Of a stretch of DNA of 64,000 nt, positions 53,631-64,000 are shown one piece after another. The position numbers and the translations under genes were made by a program. Positions within the stretch are counted from its first letter, which is position 1. The number at the start of each line of letters is the position of its first letter. The notes below the pieces were generated by a model. It was not told the origin of the DNA. It made no database searches and saw only the letters and a program-made list of their open reading frames with translations. The stretch spans positions 184,921-248,920 of the forward strand of contig CAJJDN010000159.1 in NCBI GenBank assembly GCA_905182985.1, in the 5' to 3' direction. The stretch comes from Paramecium sonneborni. Lineage: Eukaryota; Ciliophora; Oligohymenophorea; Peniculida; Parameciidae.

Positions 53631-56600
53631 TCATATAATTTTTTTCAACTTTTTTAATTTTCTTTTTGAAGTAATTTCATTGAAACAAAAGTACACTATT
53701 AAAATAGGAGTACAGGGCAACCCTATCACACCGATGAAATTAATATCTTTGTCAGGAAAATAATAAATCATATATGGTATATACATAAGCAACACTAAAA
53801 ATAGTGAAATTAAATATGAGTAAATTAATTTCTACAAAAATTTATTAATATATAAATACTTTGTTTAATTTCTAATATCTAAATGATAAAATCCTTACTC
53901 TACCTAGAAAAACATGAAGCCATCCCCACATTATGAATCCATAAATGAAACCTAATTAAGCAATATCCAAAGACTAATATGAGTAGCATAAATCAGAGTT
54001 ATTTAATTTACAAATATCAGAATCACTAGTTATAAAATTAGTTATCCAAGATTAATTTAACTCATTATATTAAACAATAACATTTCTAAAGTCAAATTAA
54101 GAGGCTTTATCAAAATGCTTATAAAATTAAAAAGTAATAAAAGGGTTTTATTATAATTGTTATGGATTGATTAGATTTAAATTTCCTAAATATGGATCAG
54201 AATAATTAAAATTGTAAAAATCTGTAGAATTAGATATTTGATTTGAATATCCATCTTTATAAATAATTCCAGGTAATGATTTACTTTGAAATCCAAAATA
54301 ATGCATAGTTACTAAATAACTCATCATTCCTGATGATGCAGCTAAAACACCATGAGTTAAGATCCATCTTAAGAAATGTTATAATTTCATAAAGATTTTT
54401 ACATTACTAGGTTCTCTAATTATAATGTCAACTTCTTCATTTTCATTTAGAACTCCTAAAACTAAGATTTCTAGTGCAAGTGTTATATACAAAATTCCAA
54501 AGCTGGTGAGTGGCAAAGGAATTCCAACAAATAACATTAATAGTATTGGAATGAATTGACCAAATTTATTACTTAAACATAATTTAATTTGTTTAATCAG
54601 ATTGTCTGTAAATCTTCTTCCTTGATAAATACATTTTAATATTTATTCCATTTCTTATTGTTAATTACTAATGAGAATAATTTTGGAAGATTATTTAGCC
54701 AATTCATCAGATCTATTCATTGCAAAACTTACATCGCATTTTCTTAAAGCAGGTGAATCAATAGTATCAAAACCTATCATACCAACTTTATATCCTTATT
54801 TTTAAAAAGCAGAAATAACCATTAATTTTTATGCTGGATTTATTCTTGCATATATTGTATTTTTTTATGCAAATATTTTTTAATTGATTGATTCTTCATC
54901 TGCTTATTAATGTTATTGTTAATCTTCATCATTTTATTCATAATCTTCTAAATCACTTCCTGTAACTATTTTTGGATTAAAAACTAATTAAGATTCTTAA
55001 GCAATATATTATGCAGTTTCAGGATAATCACCAGTCCTTTTTATATGTAAATAGATTACATCAAAATAACTCTTATTCCAGATAAATTTAATTTCTATAA
55101 TACTGTTCTAATAATAGGAGTGATTGTCAATTTTAAGGCGATAGTTCCTAAATCAGTAGCATGATTCAAATTAAAATTGAATTCGTTGCTATTGGCTAAA
55201 TCAAATTTATAATTCTCGTCTAGAATTAAGGTTTTTTCAGCAAATGAAATTAAAGAATAACCCTTTCTTGCTAAATTTCTATGAGAACTTATATAATCAA
55301 TTTCTTCTTAGGATCCTGATCTGAATAATTTTTACTAAATGACTTCAGGAGAACCCATCATAAAAACAATATATTATGATTTAAATTCCTTATTCTAGAC
55401 AATTGTCAAACAATATCTTTCTATTGCTGTAAATTGCCTTTATTATATAATTTTGTAATCATCAATTCTATAGTCTCTAATAAACTTTCTCATTATTTAT
55501 TAAATGTCTTATTTACAATAGGATTCCTCTAATGAGTAGTTTTCTTAATAGATACAATAGTGAATACAATTTAGTAAGTCTTTAATAAAATATGAAAATA
55601 CTTTAATAATTTTTAATTTTATTAATATGATGTATTTGATTACCAAGAATAATCTTCTTTGGTTATTATGCTTAGACTAGTAAAGCTTCTTTATTGATAA
55701 GTAATAAACTCATTTGGGTTAGATTTTCAATAACATCGACATCCTTCAATAATATTTTTTAATCCTGCATGATTGATATAATTTTTCTTTTAGAATAGGA
55801 AATCAATAACATTAATGTAAAAGGTAGACTAAATATTAAATATCTCATCATACTTAGATAAAATGATAATAATAATTGTGTTAATAAGAAATGTGAAATC
55901 ATATTTTCCATGTTCTTGAAATATCCATCCAATTATTGTTATAATAATGAATGCAAATATTATTAAGGTCGTTATCTATATAATTCTTAATAATTTAAGA
56001 TTAAATACTTTTTAACTTGATAATCAATATATGAAGTTGATATTGGAACATCAATTTTTTTAGCTAATTTTCCTAAAATAGTTTAATTCCCAGTATTTAT
56101 AACGATTGCTCTGCCTTCTCCAAATACACAACCTACTCCTAAAAAAGCAACATTTCTTGCCTCAAATATTGATTTATGATTGCTTTCCTCTGATTCTAAT
56201 AATATTGGTTAACAATCTCCAGTAAAAATAAAATTATCTACACTTAATTATTAAGATAATATGATTCTACAATCAGCTGGTACTTTATAATTTGAATTTA
56301 ATTCAATAAGATCTCCTTTGACTAATTATTCCGATGATATTTTTTATTTTTATCCATTTCTAATAACGATTACTTCATCATTTGATATGATTTGATTAAA
56401 TTATTAAAATAGTTTCTTCTTTTTTAAATATGAAGTAAATGTTATTATATGTGTAAATATAAGAACTGATATAAGACATAAAATTTCTATTAGAAATGAA
56501 ATATGTTCTTTTTCATCATATAAATACCCAACTATTGAAAGTGCAATAACTATCAACAATGCTAATGTAAATAAATTGAACAATTCTCTTAATGACACAT

Positions 56601-57104
56601 TTGCATGCTTACTTGTAATTTTGTTTAAACCAAACTTTGAAATCTTCTCTTAAACTTATTAATCACTTAATCCTTCTTTAATATTTGTTTTCAAAATCTT
56701 TTATATCTATTCAACAGAATAAGTATGTTCTATCATTTCTATTTTGTCTTAATCAATTTATATAGAATTATCAGACATATATGATGGATACACATGACTC
56801 ATTCTCTGACTTGGCTTTTGCTTATTAAACAGTATATTCTCATTGTCATGCATCTTAGATGAATAGTTTGCTCCTCTTTCCAAAAAACGAGGGGCCTCTT
56901 CAACTATTGAGCTATTTATTAATTCTCCTGGTTAGATTGGATGTTCCTTTATTTTGAATTCAAGTGCTGCCTAAATTATTGAGTATTGCACTAAACTTTT
57001 GTTTGGAGAAGAGTCTTTATCAATTTAATATACTTACTATCAACAAATGATTTCGTATTATTACTTTGCTCTAATAAATATTGGGATTATTCTCCTTTAT
57101 TCAT
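53631..57104 (-). CDS. Catalytically degenerate P2C-type (Na,K-ATPase-like) P-type ATPase
   Basis: ATG at 57102-57104. The fold is clear: N-terminal YSVEQIQKILKTNIKEGLSD, TM1-2 (LALLIVIALSIVGYLY), actuator domain (EQLVKGDLIELNSNYKVPAD), KLAKKIDVPISTSYIDY, nucleotide domain, VILMTGDYPETAQYIAQE and TIYARINPAQKLMV, and C-terminal membrane helices ending at TGA 53631-53633. The catalytic signatures are changed: TGES reads TGDC (56212-56223), DKTGTLT reads NKEALLV with Asp to Asn (codon 55693-55695), KGAPE reads MGSPE, and GDGVND reads GFDTID (54757-54774). It cannot form the aspartyl phosphate, so transport by the normal cycle is unlikely. At least two introns (23 nt near 55045, one near 57055). 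A non-catalytic role is inferred. Confidence 0.85.
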
Positions 57105-57596
57105 TATTATTATAAATTGAATAATAACTAATTATATAACATAAACTTAATTATATATATTATCACAAATCTGGGTTTCTTTCTTATTATTACTAATATT
57201 ATATATATTCTTTTTTTAAATCTTAGTCGAACAGATTTTCTTTCTCTTAATATATAAAATATCTTATTGTCTTAAACATTCTCTTTTATTTATTTTACTC
57301 CAATTCTAAATTTAGATGTATTAAATTAAGCTTTCTTAATTCTATAATTTGCTTTTAATTAAAAATAAGTATATTTTATATATGCTTATATTATTGATCA
57401 ATCAGAATTAGAAGTATTTATAAATCTTCTTCTTCCTACTTCAATAATGTGATTTTACTTTAAACAAAATAATAGTGATAGAATTGACTTATCAAAATTC
57501 GATTTTAACAACCCAAATAAATTTATTTGTATTATATCTAAAAATAGATTCCATAATGAATGTATTATAATATTATAAGAAATTTATGAATATGTA
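57105..57596. other. AT-rich spacer
   Basis: Upstream region of the ATPase-like gene. No coding pattern seen. Confidence 0.5.
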
Positions 57597-57788
57597 TCAA
57601 ATTGGGTTGAATTTTTGTAGTTGCTCAGCTTCCTTAACAAGTTATTATTGCATTATCTCTAATATTCGAATATTTTTATCCAATTTTTCAACTTATTCTG
57701 ATATTACATTATGCCAGGGATAAAGCACAAAAGCTTAAAAGCTCAATGCGCAAAGTCCTACAAACATATTCACTTTAGGAAGAACCAT
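57597..57788 (-). CDS. 63-residue small protein, paralogue A
   Basis: ATG at 57786-57788 opens MVLPKVNMFVGLCALSFQAF, then VLYPWHNVISEQVEKLDKNI and a helical tail (RILEIMQQQLVKEAEQLQKF) to TGA 57597-57599. One short hydrophobic N-terminal helix followed by a coiled coil. No intron. The same plan and many identical residues occur in the next small gene upstream. It is too small to recognise; a single-span organelle or membrane protein is a reasonable guess. Confidence 0.7.
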
Positions 57789-58060
57789 GATTTATGTTTA
57801 GTTTAGTTTAATTTAATAATTAATTTCTCTTCAATATATTTTTATGCTTTGAAGGAAGATTTTTTCGATTAATTTCTAGAAATCTTTAGTTTAATTCTAA
57901 TTTTAGATCTAACCATTAACCAAAGCTTCACCTATCTCAAATAAGTATGCAAAATCATTCATAAAATTGTCTTTTTAACATTATTTATATTATTGCTACT
58001 ATTTTTAGGATATCAATTTTTATTATAATATATCATAACACACATATGTATCAAATCACA
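57789..58060. other. Spacer between two small paralogues
   Basis: AT-rich, about 270 bp, nothing recognised. Confidence 0.5.
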
Positions 58061-58264
58061 TCAGATATGTTTTGCATTCTTCAATATTTATTACTTAATT
58101 AAATCTTGATTCTTTTCCATGTGTGTTTTTAGTTCTACTTCCATTTATTCTAATCTTGTAATGTTGTCCTCTAATTTATGTACTTACTCAGAGATTGTTT
58201 CATGACAAGGATACAAAACTAATGCTTAAAAGCATAAGGCTGTAAAACCAATAGCAAAACTCAT
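58061..58264 (-). CDS. 67-residue small protein, paralogue B
   Basis: ATG at 58262-58264 opens MSFAIGFTALCFQALVLYPC, then HETISEQVHKLEDNITRLEQ and a charged helix to TGA 58061-58063. Compared with paralogue A, the ALxFQAxVLYPxHxxISEQV core and the spacing to the KLxxNIxxLE helix are shared, so the pair arose by duplication. No intron. Function unknown. Confidence 0.7.
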
Positions 58265-58751
58265 CTTTATTATTCCCATTCTGTAGAAAAATGTTTTATT
58301 TAATTATTCTTTATTAATGTAAGAATATTTATTTTTATATTAAAATTTATATATTAACATTATTTATATATCTTTTAATAAGTTTGTTATTTTGTTGATT
58401 ATTAACTTAAACTTAATATATTTAATATATTTTATTATTTGAATATCTTAATATCCGATAATTAATTTTATCATCTTCTTTATATAAAGAATGATCAGAA
58501 TAAATAAAAATTAAAAAAAAAGTATTAATGATTTATTAATTTTATAAATCAATTTTATAATTAATTTTAAAATTATTTTAAGTAGATCAAAAATTAATAG
58601 AGATAATCAATTATCAAAATATTATTCTAACAATGATTTATTGTATTTTATCCTTTAAAATTTTTTTTAAAGAATGAAAGAAAGTCAATTTAAATTATAA
58701 TTGCTTATTTATTTATTTAGAATAAATCATAAATTCTTCTAAATCAATTAT
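58265..58751. other. AT-rich spacer
   Basis: About 490 bp with no gene recognised. Confidence 0.5.
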
Positions 58752-60794
58752 TCATGATATCATGCTTCCAATTGCTGCTCCAGCTAATGATGATATTCCT
58801 ACAACAGTTGCTCCTGCTAATAATGCAGGTCCAGCTACAACCAAACCTACTGGTCCTGTTACAGCTAACAAAGCAGCAGAACCAGCGATTACTTCAGATA
58901 CAGCAACTGTGCCAAGCACTGCTCCTATTGTTGCTCCATTACCTACATAATCACTAGATTTCTCTTGTTAATAACTTTAAGTTTTCATTCTTTTCATTGT
59001 TGTTTCAAAATCTTTTCTTTCTTCAAGAGCTTGTAATTTCTATTCCTCCATATTTTTTTTAAGCAACTCTAATTCATTTTTTTAAGCTATCATTTGTTAT
59101 TTTTACAATTCTAATTATTATCTTTTCTATTCTTCTTGTTAACTTTCTTTTTCTTTTAATTTTTATATTTGCTATTGTTGATTTCCCATTTCCCTTTAAA
59201 ATTGTTCTTTAGAGTTTTTTAATTCCTTATTAAAATTGTATTATTATTATTATCTCCATTCTTCATTTTTTTTTTCATTTTCTATACTTTATTATTTAAT
59301 TTTGTTCTCAAAAGATATTATTAATTGTGTTTCTCTATCTTGAGATTATTTTTCAAGTATATTCAATTTTTACTATAAATTTTGATATTCTTATTTTCTC
59401 TTTTCATTATCTATATTTCTTTATTAATCTTATTTTATTCTTTCTTCATCTTCTTATTTTCTTCTTTCTTCTTACTTTTTCCTTTACTCATCCTATTATT
59501 TTCTTTCTAAATCCTCCTATCTTCTTTATTCATCTTATTTTTTTCTAATTTAATCTTGTTTTATTTTTTCTTCAGCTTCTTTTTTCCTAATCTTTTCTTA
59601 ATTGATAAAATCCTTTATTAAATCTATGCTATCATTAAAATCCTACAATAAAATATTTTTCATTTTATTGCACTCATCATAACTTGAAATTTAATTTTAA
59701 AATGGAAAAAAACACTCAAAAACCTTTTTAAACTTTGAATATTCTTCAAAATCAAATAAAATTTGGTAGTTTTTTTATAATTTGTTCCAAATTTCTTTGG
59801 AGATGTTCAAAATTTTATCGATTGTTTCAAATAAAGTCGCTTATGTAAAATAAAAATCATTTTTTAAGCTATTGATTTCTTTCTATATTTAATTATTATT
59901 AAATGCAATTTCAAATTAATCAAAGTTATCCTTCATCATTTATACAAGCTATTTTCTCATCTATTGAAAAGAAACTTAAATCAAATTTTTTTTTCCATTT
60001 ATGTATTAACTTATGATTTCTGTATTCGTTAGAATTTTTTCTTTCAAATTTATTTTTTACGTTTATTTCACAAAATCAATAAAAGCCTCCCTATTTTGAA
60101 CTGAGAATTCATTTTTTAATCTCTCCTCTGAATTAATCTTTTTGATGGTAAAAATATTTTATGGTTATTTTTCTTGAAAAATTTCACAAGCTTTCAGTTA
60201 TTCAATAAAACAATTCTTAAGTTCTATATTACTTAAATCTTCATTATATTTATTGAGAATAATGCTTACTTGACTTTGAATGTTTTCTGAAAAGTTTACG
60301 GATTAAACAAATTTTTACAAATCGCTTGCTCTATTTGAAATTTAATTTCCTTATTATTCAAGAACATAAATAATTTAAATTGGTGTATTTTATGAAAGTT
60401 AATATAACACTAAATCTGTTTGCAAATCATCTTTTTATCCATTTGTATCTTAAAAACCTGGAAAATCAATAATTACATGGTTAAGATCCTCAACATAATC
60501 GTATTTTATAAACTTAGTTTCTGAAACAGTTTTATCGCTCATTTTAGAAATTTCTTTTGTAGCATGTGATGCCCTTAAAAGTTTAGAATAATTTTCCTTT
60601 TCCAAACTGAATTTCGCGTCAATCAACCAATTATATATAGTACTTTTTCCACTACCTGTAGTACCAACCAATAAAATGATATTTGGTTTTGCTTTAAGAA
60701 AGTTTTTTGCTTCTTTCAACTAATCATTAACTCTATTAATTATTTATTCAAGTTCAAGTTCTAGTTCATTCTTTGGTTAGAGTTTTTATTTCAT
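58752..60794 (-). CDS. P-loop GTPase-like protein with coiled coil and glycine-rich membrane tail
   Basis: Intronless 680-codon frame from ATG 60792-60794 (MKQKLQPKNELELELEQIIN). P-loop at residues about 44-58 (LLVGTTGSGKSTIYNWLIDA), DFPGF (G3) near residue 112, then IIYVLEQQG and VSIILNKYNED as later G-domain strands. From about residue 410 a very long charged coiled coil (repeated RRQEDLERKQ-like units) leads to a C-terminal glycine/alanine-rich hydrophobic stretch (GNGATIGAVLGTVAVSEVIA, then GPVGLVVAGPALLAGATVVG) that looks like a membrane-inserting hairpin. Head sequence matches 27335-28690. Overall plan recalls dynamin- or GBP-like membrane GTPases; inference only. Stop TGA 58752-58754. 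Confidence 0.78.
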
Positions 60795-60908
60795 AATAAT
60801 TAAATATTGTCTTGATTAAATTAAATACGAAATTTAATATCTGTAAAACTATTATAATTTTTTAATAGAATATTGAAAATTTTATAAAATTTACAATTAT
60901 ATCACAAT

Positions 60909-63042
60909 TCATAATATTGATTTTTTTAAATCAGAGTCAACTTTAGGTTAGGTTTTAACTCTTTTTTAATTCTTTGTTTAATCATCTTTATTTTGAAAAC
61001 TATGTAATGGATGATAAGTATTTATAGAATCTGTCAACATAAATCCTTACAATTAATTTTCTGATAATCTATCTAATTTAGAACTCATTGATTTTGATTT
61101 CATAAATGATTAATAATTTGATTTTATAATATCTACTTTTGATGAAATGTTTGGATTTACAACTCTAATATGTTATTTAGCTACTTTTATTAACGGTAAT
61201 TATTAAGAATCTTCTTCTTTAGATTATCTTGCAGATAATTAATCTATATTTGTAGCAAATGAAGGAAATTATCTACGACGAACTGATTATAATAAATCTT
61301 TGGCTGTGTTATTTTATTTATTAAAATAGGGAGTTTTGGATCTACATGATAAAAATATCATATTTACTTTGGTTTTGCTGGCTAAAACTATTCAAATTAT
61401 TTTTCTACTCTTATAAGAAGACATTTTTAGAAATTATCTCCTGCCAATTTTAACATATTGAATTCTTCTTATTTTTCACCAAATTATTCATCCAATTTAG
61501 TATGTTAATCAATAATTGATTTATTTTATTCAACCATTTATTACTTTGAAAGTTTTGATTAAAATGTTGAACGAAGTATAGGAGATGACAAGAGTGGTTT
61601 AGCTTCATCTTTACTAAATTCATTTGCATATCTTCTTTCAACAGCTAACGCTTCTTCCTTTTTTGTAAGGTAAAAGTTACAACTCTTTGTCTTTACAATA
61701 TCTTCAATTATTTTTTTGAAAAGATAGCTATTTCTTAGTTATAAAGAATTTAGAGCTTAAAAAAATTCAGGAAATGTTTTTCTCACTATGTGATAATTCT
61801 CAAAAATAATTAAAATAATATTTTACTTCTAACGATAGACAATAACAATTACAAATGGTCAATGTTTTAACAGAATAATCTCTTTTTTCCTTTTTTTAGA
61901 CAACTTCTGTTTCTCCAACAAAACATCCTCCTGTTAGATTAGTTAATATAATAGTTTCTTTAATCTCTTTAACTTCCTGTTTAGAACTTTGGAATAAACA
62001 CATTAATGTAAAATCTACATTATTTTGGCTTGTTGGTTTTGGAAATTCAACATTTTATAATAGTTACATTTCACCATCTTTTAATAATAAGAATCCATCT
62101 GTTTCATCTCCTTATTTCCAAATGAAAAAGTTAGCTGGAAATTTAGCAGATGAAAAATACAAAATAAGTTTAGACATTTTATGTTTCGTCATATGTGGAA
62201 ACATTTTTTAAAAATAGTCTATCTTTTATTGCAATGCTTTCATTCCTTTTTCTCCCACTTACTATATTGATATCTTAAAATTACCTTAAAATTAGCTTTT
62301 GATAATGATAATAATTTCAGATCAGTTAAACCAAAAATACTGGCAGTTCTAGGTTTATCATTAGTTAATGCCATTTCTCCAAAAATTGTACCAGATTATT
62401 TTTAAGCAACTAACATAAATTTACAAATTCCTTAGTTGGTGAAATATTTATCAAAATTTCCTGATCGAAATAATATTAATTCAGAATCAATAACTTTTTA
62501 TGGTTTAGCCTATTTTTTAATGACTTAACCATAAAATTTCATCAATTCCTCTCCTTATAATTGAGAAATAGATTCTAAATGCATTTTTTCTATCATTTTT
62601 AAAATTCTTGGTTAAATAGCAGCCTCATCAGCTTCAATAGATGCTGGTTATCTTCTTATATAGATTCCTGCTCTACCACTCAATACTATATAAAATTTAT
62701 CACCAACATCATCTAAATATGATGGTAATATCTACCAATATGAATACAGGAGAATCTTTGGGAATGAATTCATAAATGAGATTTTGGCAACATAATTTAG
62801 TAAATTCCATTAAAGTTTATGTGTCAGGACAATTTTCCTTAAAAAAATCAATAACCTGAAGTATTTTAGCAATAACATCTATTTATTCTTCTGATAAATA
62901 TTGATAATCTTGATAAATTTATACAACGGGCTTATTATTATGGTGATATCAGTAATACTTAAAACAATTCTTCTTTTGCTAGCGCTTGATCTTCCTGTTC
63001 CTTTTCGAAATCTTTAGTTAATCCTCTTTTAAGTTTCGACAT
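60909..63042 (-). CDS. Cyclic nucleotide-binding domain protein
   Basis: ATG at 63040-63042 gives MSKLKRGLTKDFEKEQEDQA, followed by a 28-nt intron. Three beta-roll regions are visible: one beginning DDVGDKFYIVLSGRAGIYIR; one containing SGTIFGEMALTNDKPRTASI, matching the phosphate-binding cassette FGExAL....PRxA; and one with GDETDGFLLLKDGEMQLL and GGCFVGETEVV, more degenerate. A basic, serine-rich C-terminus follows after further short introns (26-28 nt near 61345 and 61765) and ends at TGA 60909-60911. No kinase domain or membrane segment is seen. Either a PKA-regulatory-like protein or one of the many ciliate CNB-only proteins. Which nucleotide binds is unknown. Confidence 0.8.
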
Positions 63043-63263
63043 TAATTAATGTGTTAATGAATTATTATTATAAATGATTATTTGATAATTTGATGTTAAA
63101 TAAAATTATATATCTGTATTTGTTCAATCTTTGTTTATAACACTTTAATCTTATCTCTTAGATACACTACACTATCTTTGACCTTGCTTCTAACTCTCAC
63201 AAACCCTTATAATTTATCATTAATAACTTCAGTGCTTACATTTCATCATCTACATATAAATAA
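63043..63263. other. Short intergenic spacer
   Basis: About 220 bp between the cyclic-nucleotide-binding gene start and the beta-COP stop, both on the minus strand; presumably holds the promoter of the former. Confidence 0.5.
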
Positions 63264-64000
63264 TCAATGAATACTAAATTTGGTCCTAGCATACATATTA
63301 ACACATATAATATTTCCTTTAGGATGATTTTCTTCTATAGATTTTGCTTTTAATTATTTTTCTAAAAATGAGACATATTTAAAAGGATCACTAAATAAAT
63401 ATATGTATATATTTACTTATAATTAGTATTAATAACAATTCTATTTTCCCATTCATATTTAGCCCACAATTTTCTGAATTATTCAATTTAGATTGTAGCA
63501 GGTAAAATAAAATCAATTAAATCAACATTGATTTCTTTTGTTACTAAGTAAGCTTATTCTATTCCTGCATTATTTTCATAATGAATAGCTCCATATACAA
63601 CTCCAATATCTTAAGATGAAAATTTAATGGTTGTTCTAACTCTAGCAGATTGATTAGGTTGTAAGATAACACCTTAAGCTTTTTCAATAACTTTGCTTTC
63701 TCCTTAAGTTCTAAATTCAACTTATACATTTTAAACCATTTTTGACCATCTATTTACCATTAGAACTTCAAATTGTATATCATATTTATGAACATTAACA
63801 AATGCTTCAGCATAAATAGGATCACAATATCCAGTTAATTAAACTATATGTCCTAATCTAGAAACATAAGTATTTTCTTCTTATTTAGTTGTTACAGATG
63901 TTTCATCATCTGCTAAATCAATTTCATTAAATTCCGAAATTCCTTTTAATTATCTAATAATAATGGGATCATCAGGTTATTTGAGAATTTTGTCATAATT
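63264..64000 (-). CDS. COPB1: Coatomer subunit beta (beta-COP), C-terminal part
   Basis: Partial: the N-terminal majority lies beyond the window edge. The visible part is the beta-COP appendage: [20 protein letters not shown], then [73 protein letters not shown] and [14 protein letters not shown], closely following the family order. A 26-nt intron near 63395-63420 joins the tail ([20 protein letters not shown], then [13 protein letters not shown]) to TGA 63264-63266. Coatomer coats COPI vesicles for Golgi-to-ER retrieval. Nothing unusual seen except a slightly short tail. Confidence 0.92.

Noticed and set aside
58754..59548. Hydrophobic and proline/alanine-rich plus-strand ORFs
   Set aside because: Antisense shadows of the glycine-rich tail and coiled coil of the GTPase gene at 58752-60794.

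Overview
The window looks like a macronuclear scaffold of a ciliate, most likely Paramecium. It is very AT-rich. Conserved proteins read through many TAA and TAG codons, which stand at glutamine positions, and stop only at TGA (genetic code 6). Genes are tightly packed on both strands and carry tiny GT..AG introns of about 20-35 nt. Standard-code open reading frames are almost all shadows, so the coordinates here come from my own code-6 reading by eye. Exon junctions are approximate in the long genes.

Layout. 1-12640: a 5'-truncated coiled-coil gene, a CXC (tesmin/LIN54-type) gene, a long RRM gene, two MORN-repeat genes and an SCP/NIF-type phosphatase. 13579-18831: unknown genes plus an assembly duplication. 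19621-21850: small G-rich ORFs and a possible relic. 22040-26655: a FAN/NSMAF-like BEACH-WD40 gene, the splicing factor SF3A2 and a small membrane protein. 27335-33779: a P-loop GTPase, a coiled-coil protein, an SK-type potassium channel interrupted by TGA, and a redox-inactive thioredoxin-fold protein. 33816-39769: a very long gene with an axonemal dynein light chain-like region and an EF-hand, then a protein kinase. 40599-50546: two IBR-tailed GTPases flanking a bacterial-type double GTPase (Der/EngA) and coiled-coil genes. 50668-58264: a degenerate GTPase-like gene, a TMEM135/Tim17-like protein, a Na,K-ATPase-like protein that has lost every catalytic motif checked, and two tandem small paralogues. 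58752-64000: another GTPase, a cyclic-nucleotide-binding protein and the C-terminal end of beta-COP.

Three contig joins carry exact direct duplications of about 1 kb (1070, 1275 and 981 bp) abutting an N gap. These are unmerged contig ends rather than biology, and the genes inside them appear twice.

Most striking are (i) the apparently catalytically dead P2C-type ATPase at 53631-57104, (ii) five GTPase or pseudo-GTPase genes of related design in one 64-kb stretch, one with a ruined P-loop and one with a changed switch II motif, and (iii) an otherwise well preserved potassium channel with an in-frame TGA just after its pore. The genes are mostly unrelated housekeeping, ciliary and signalling functions, so I see no operon-like system.
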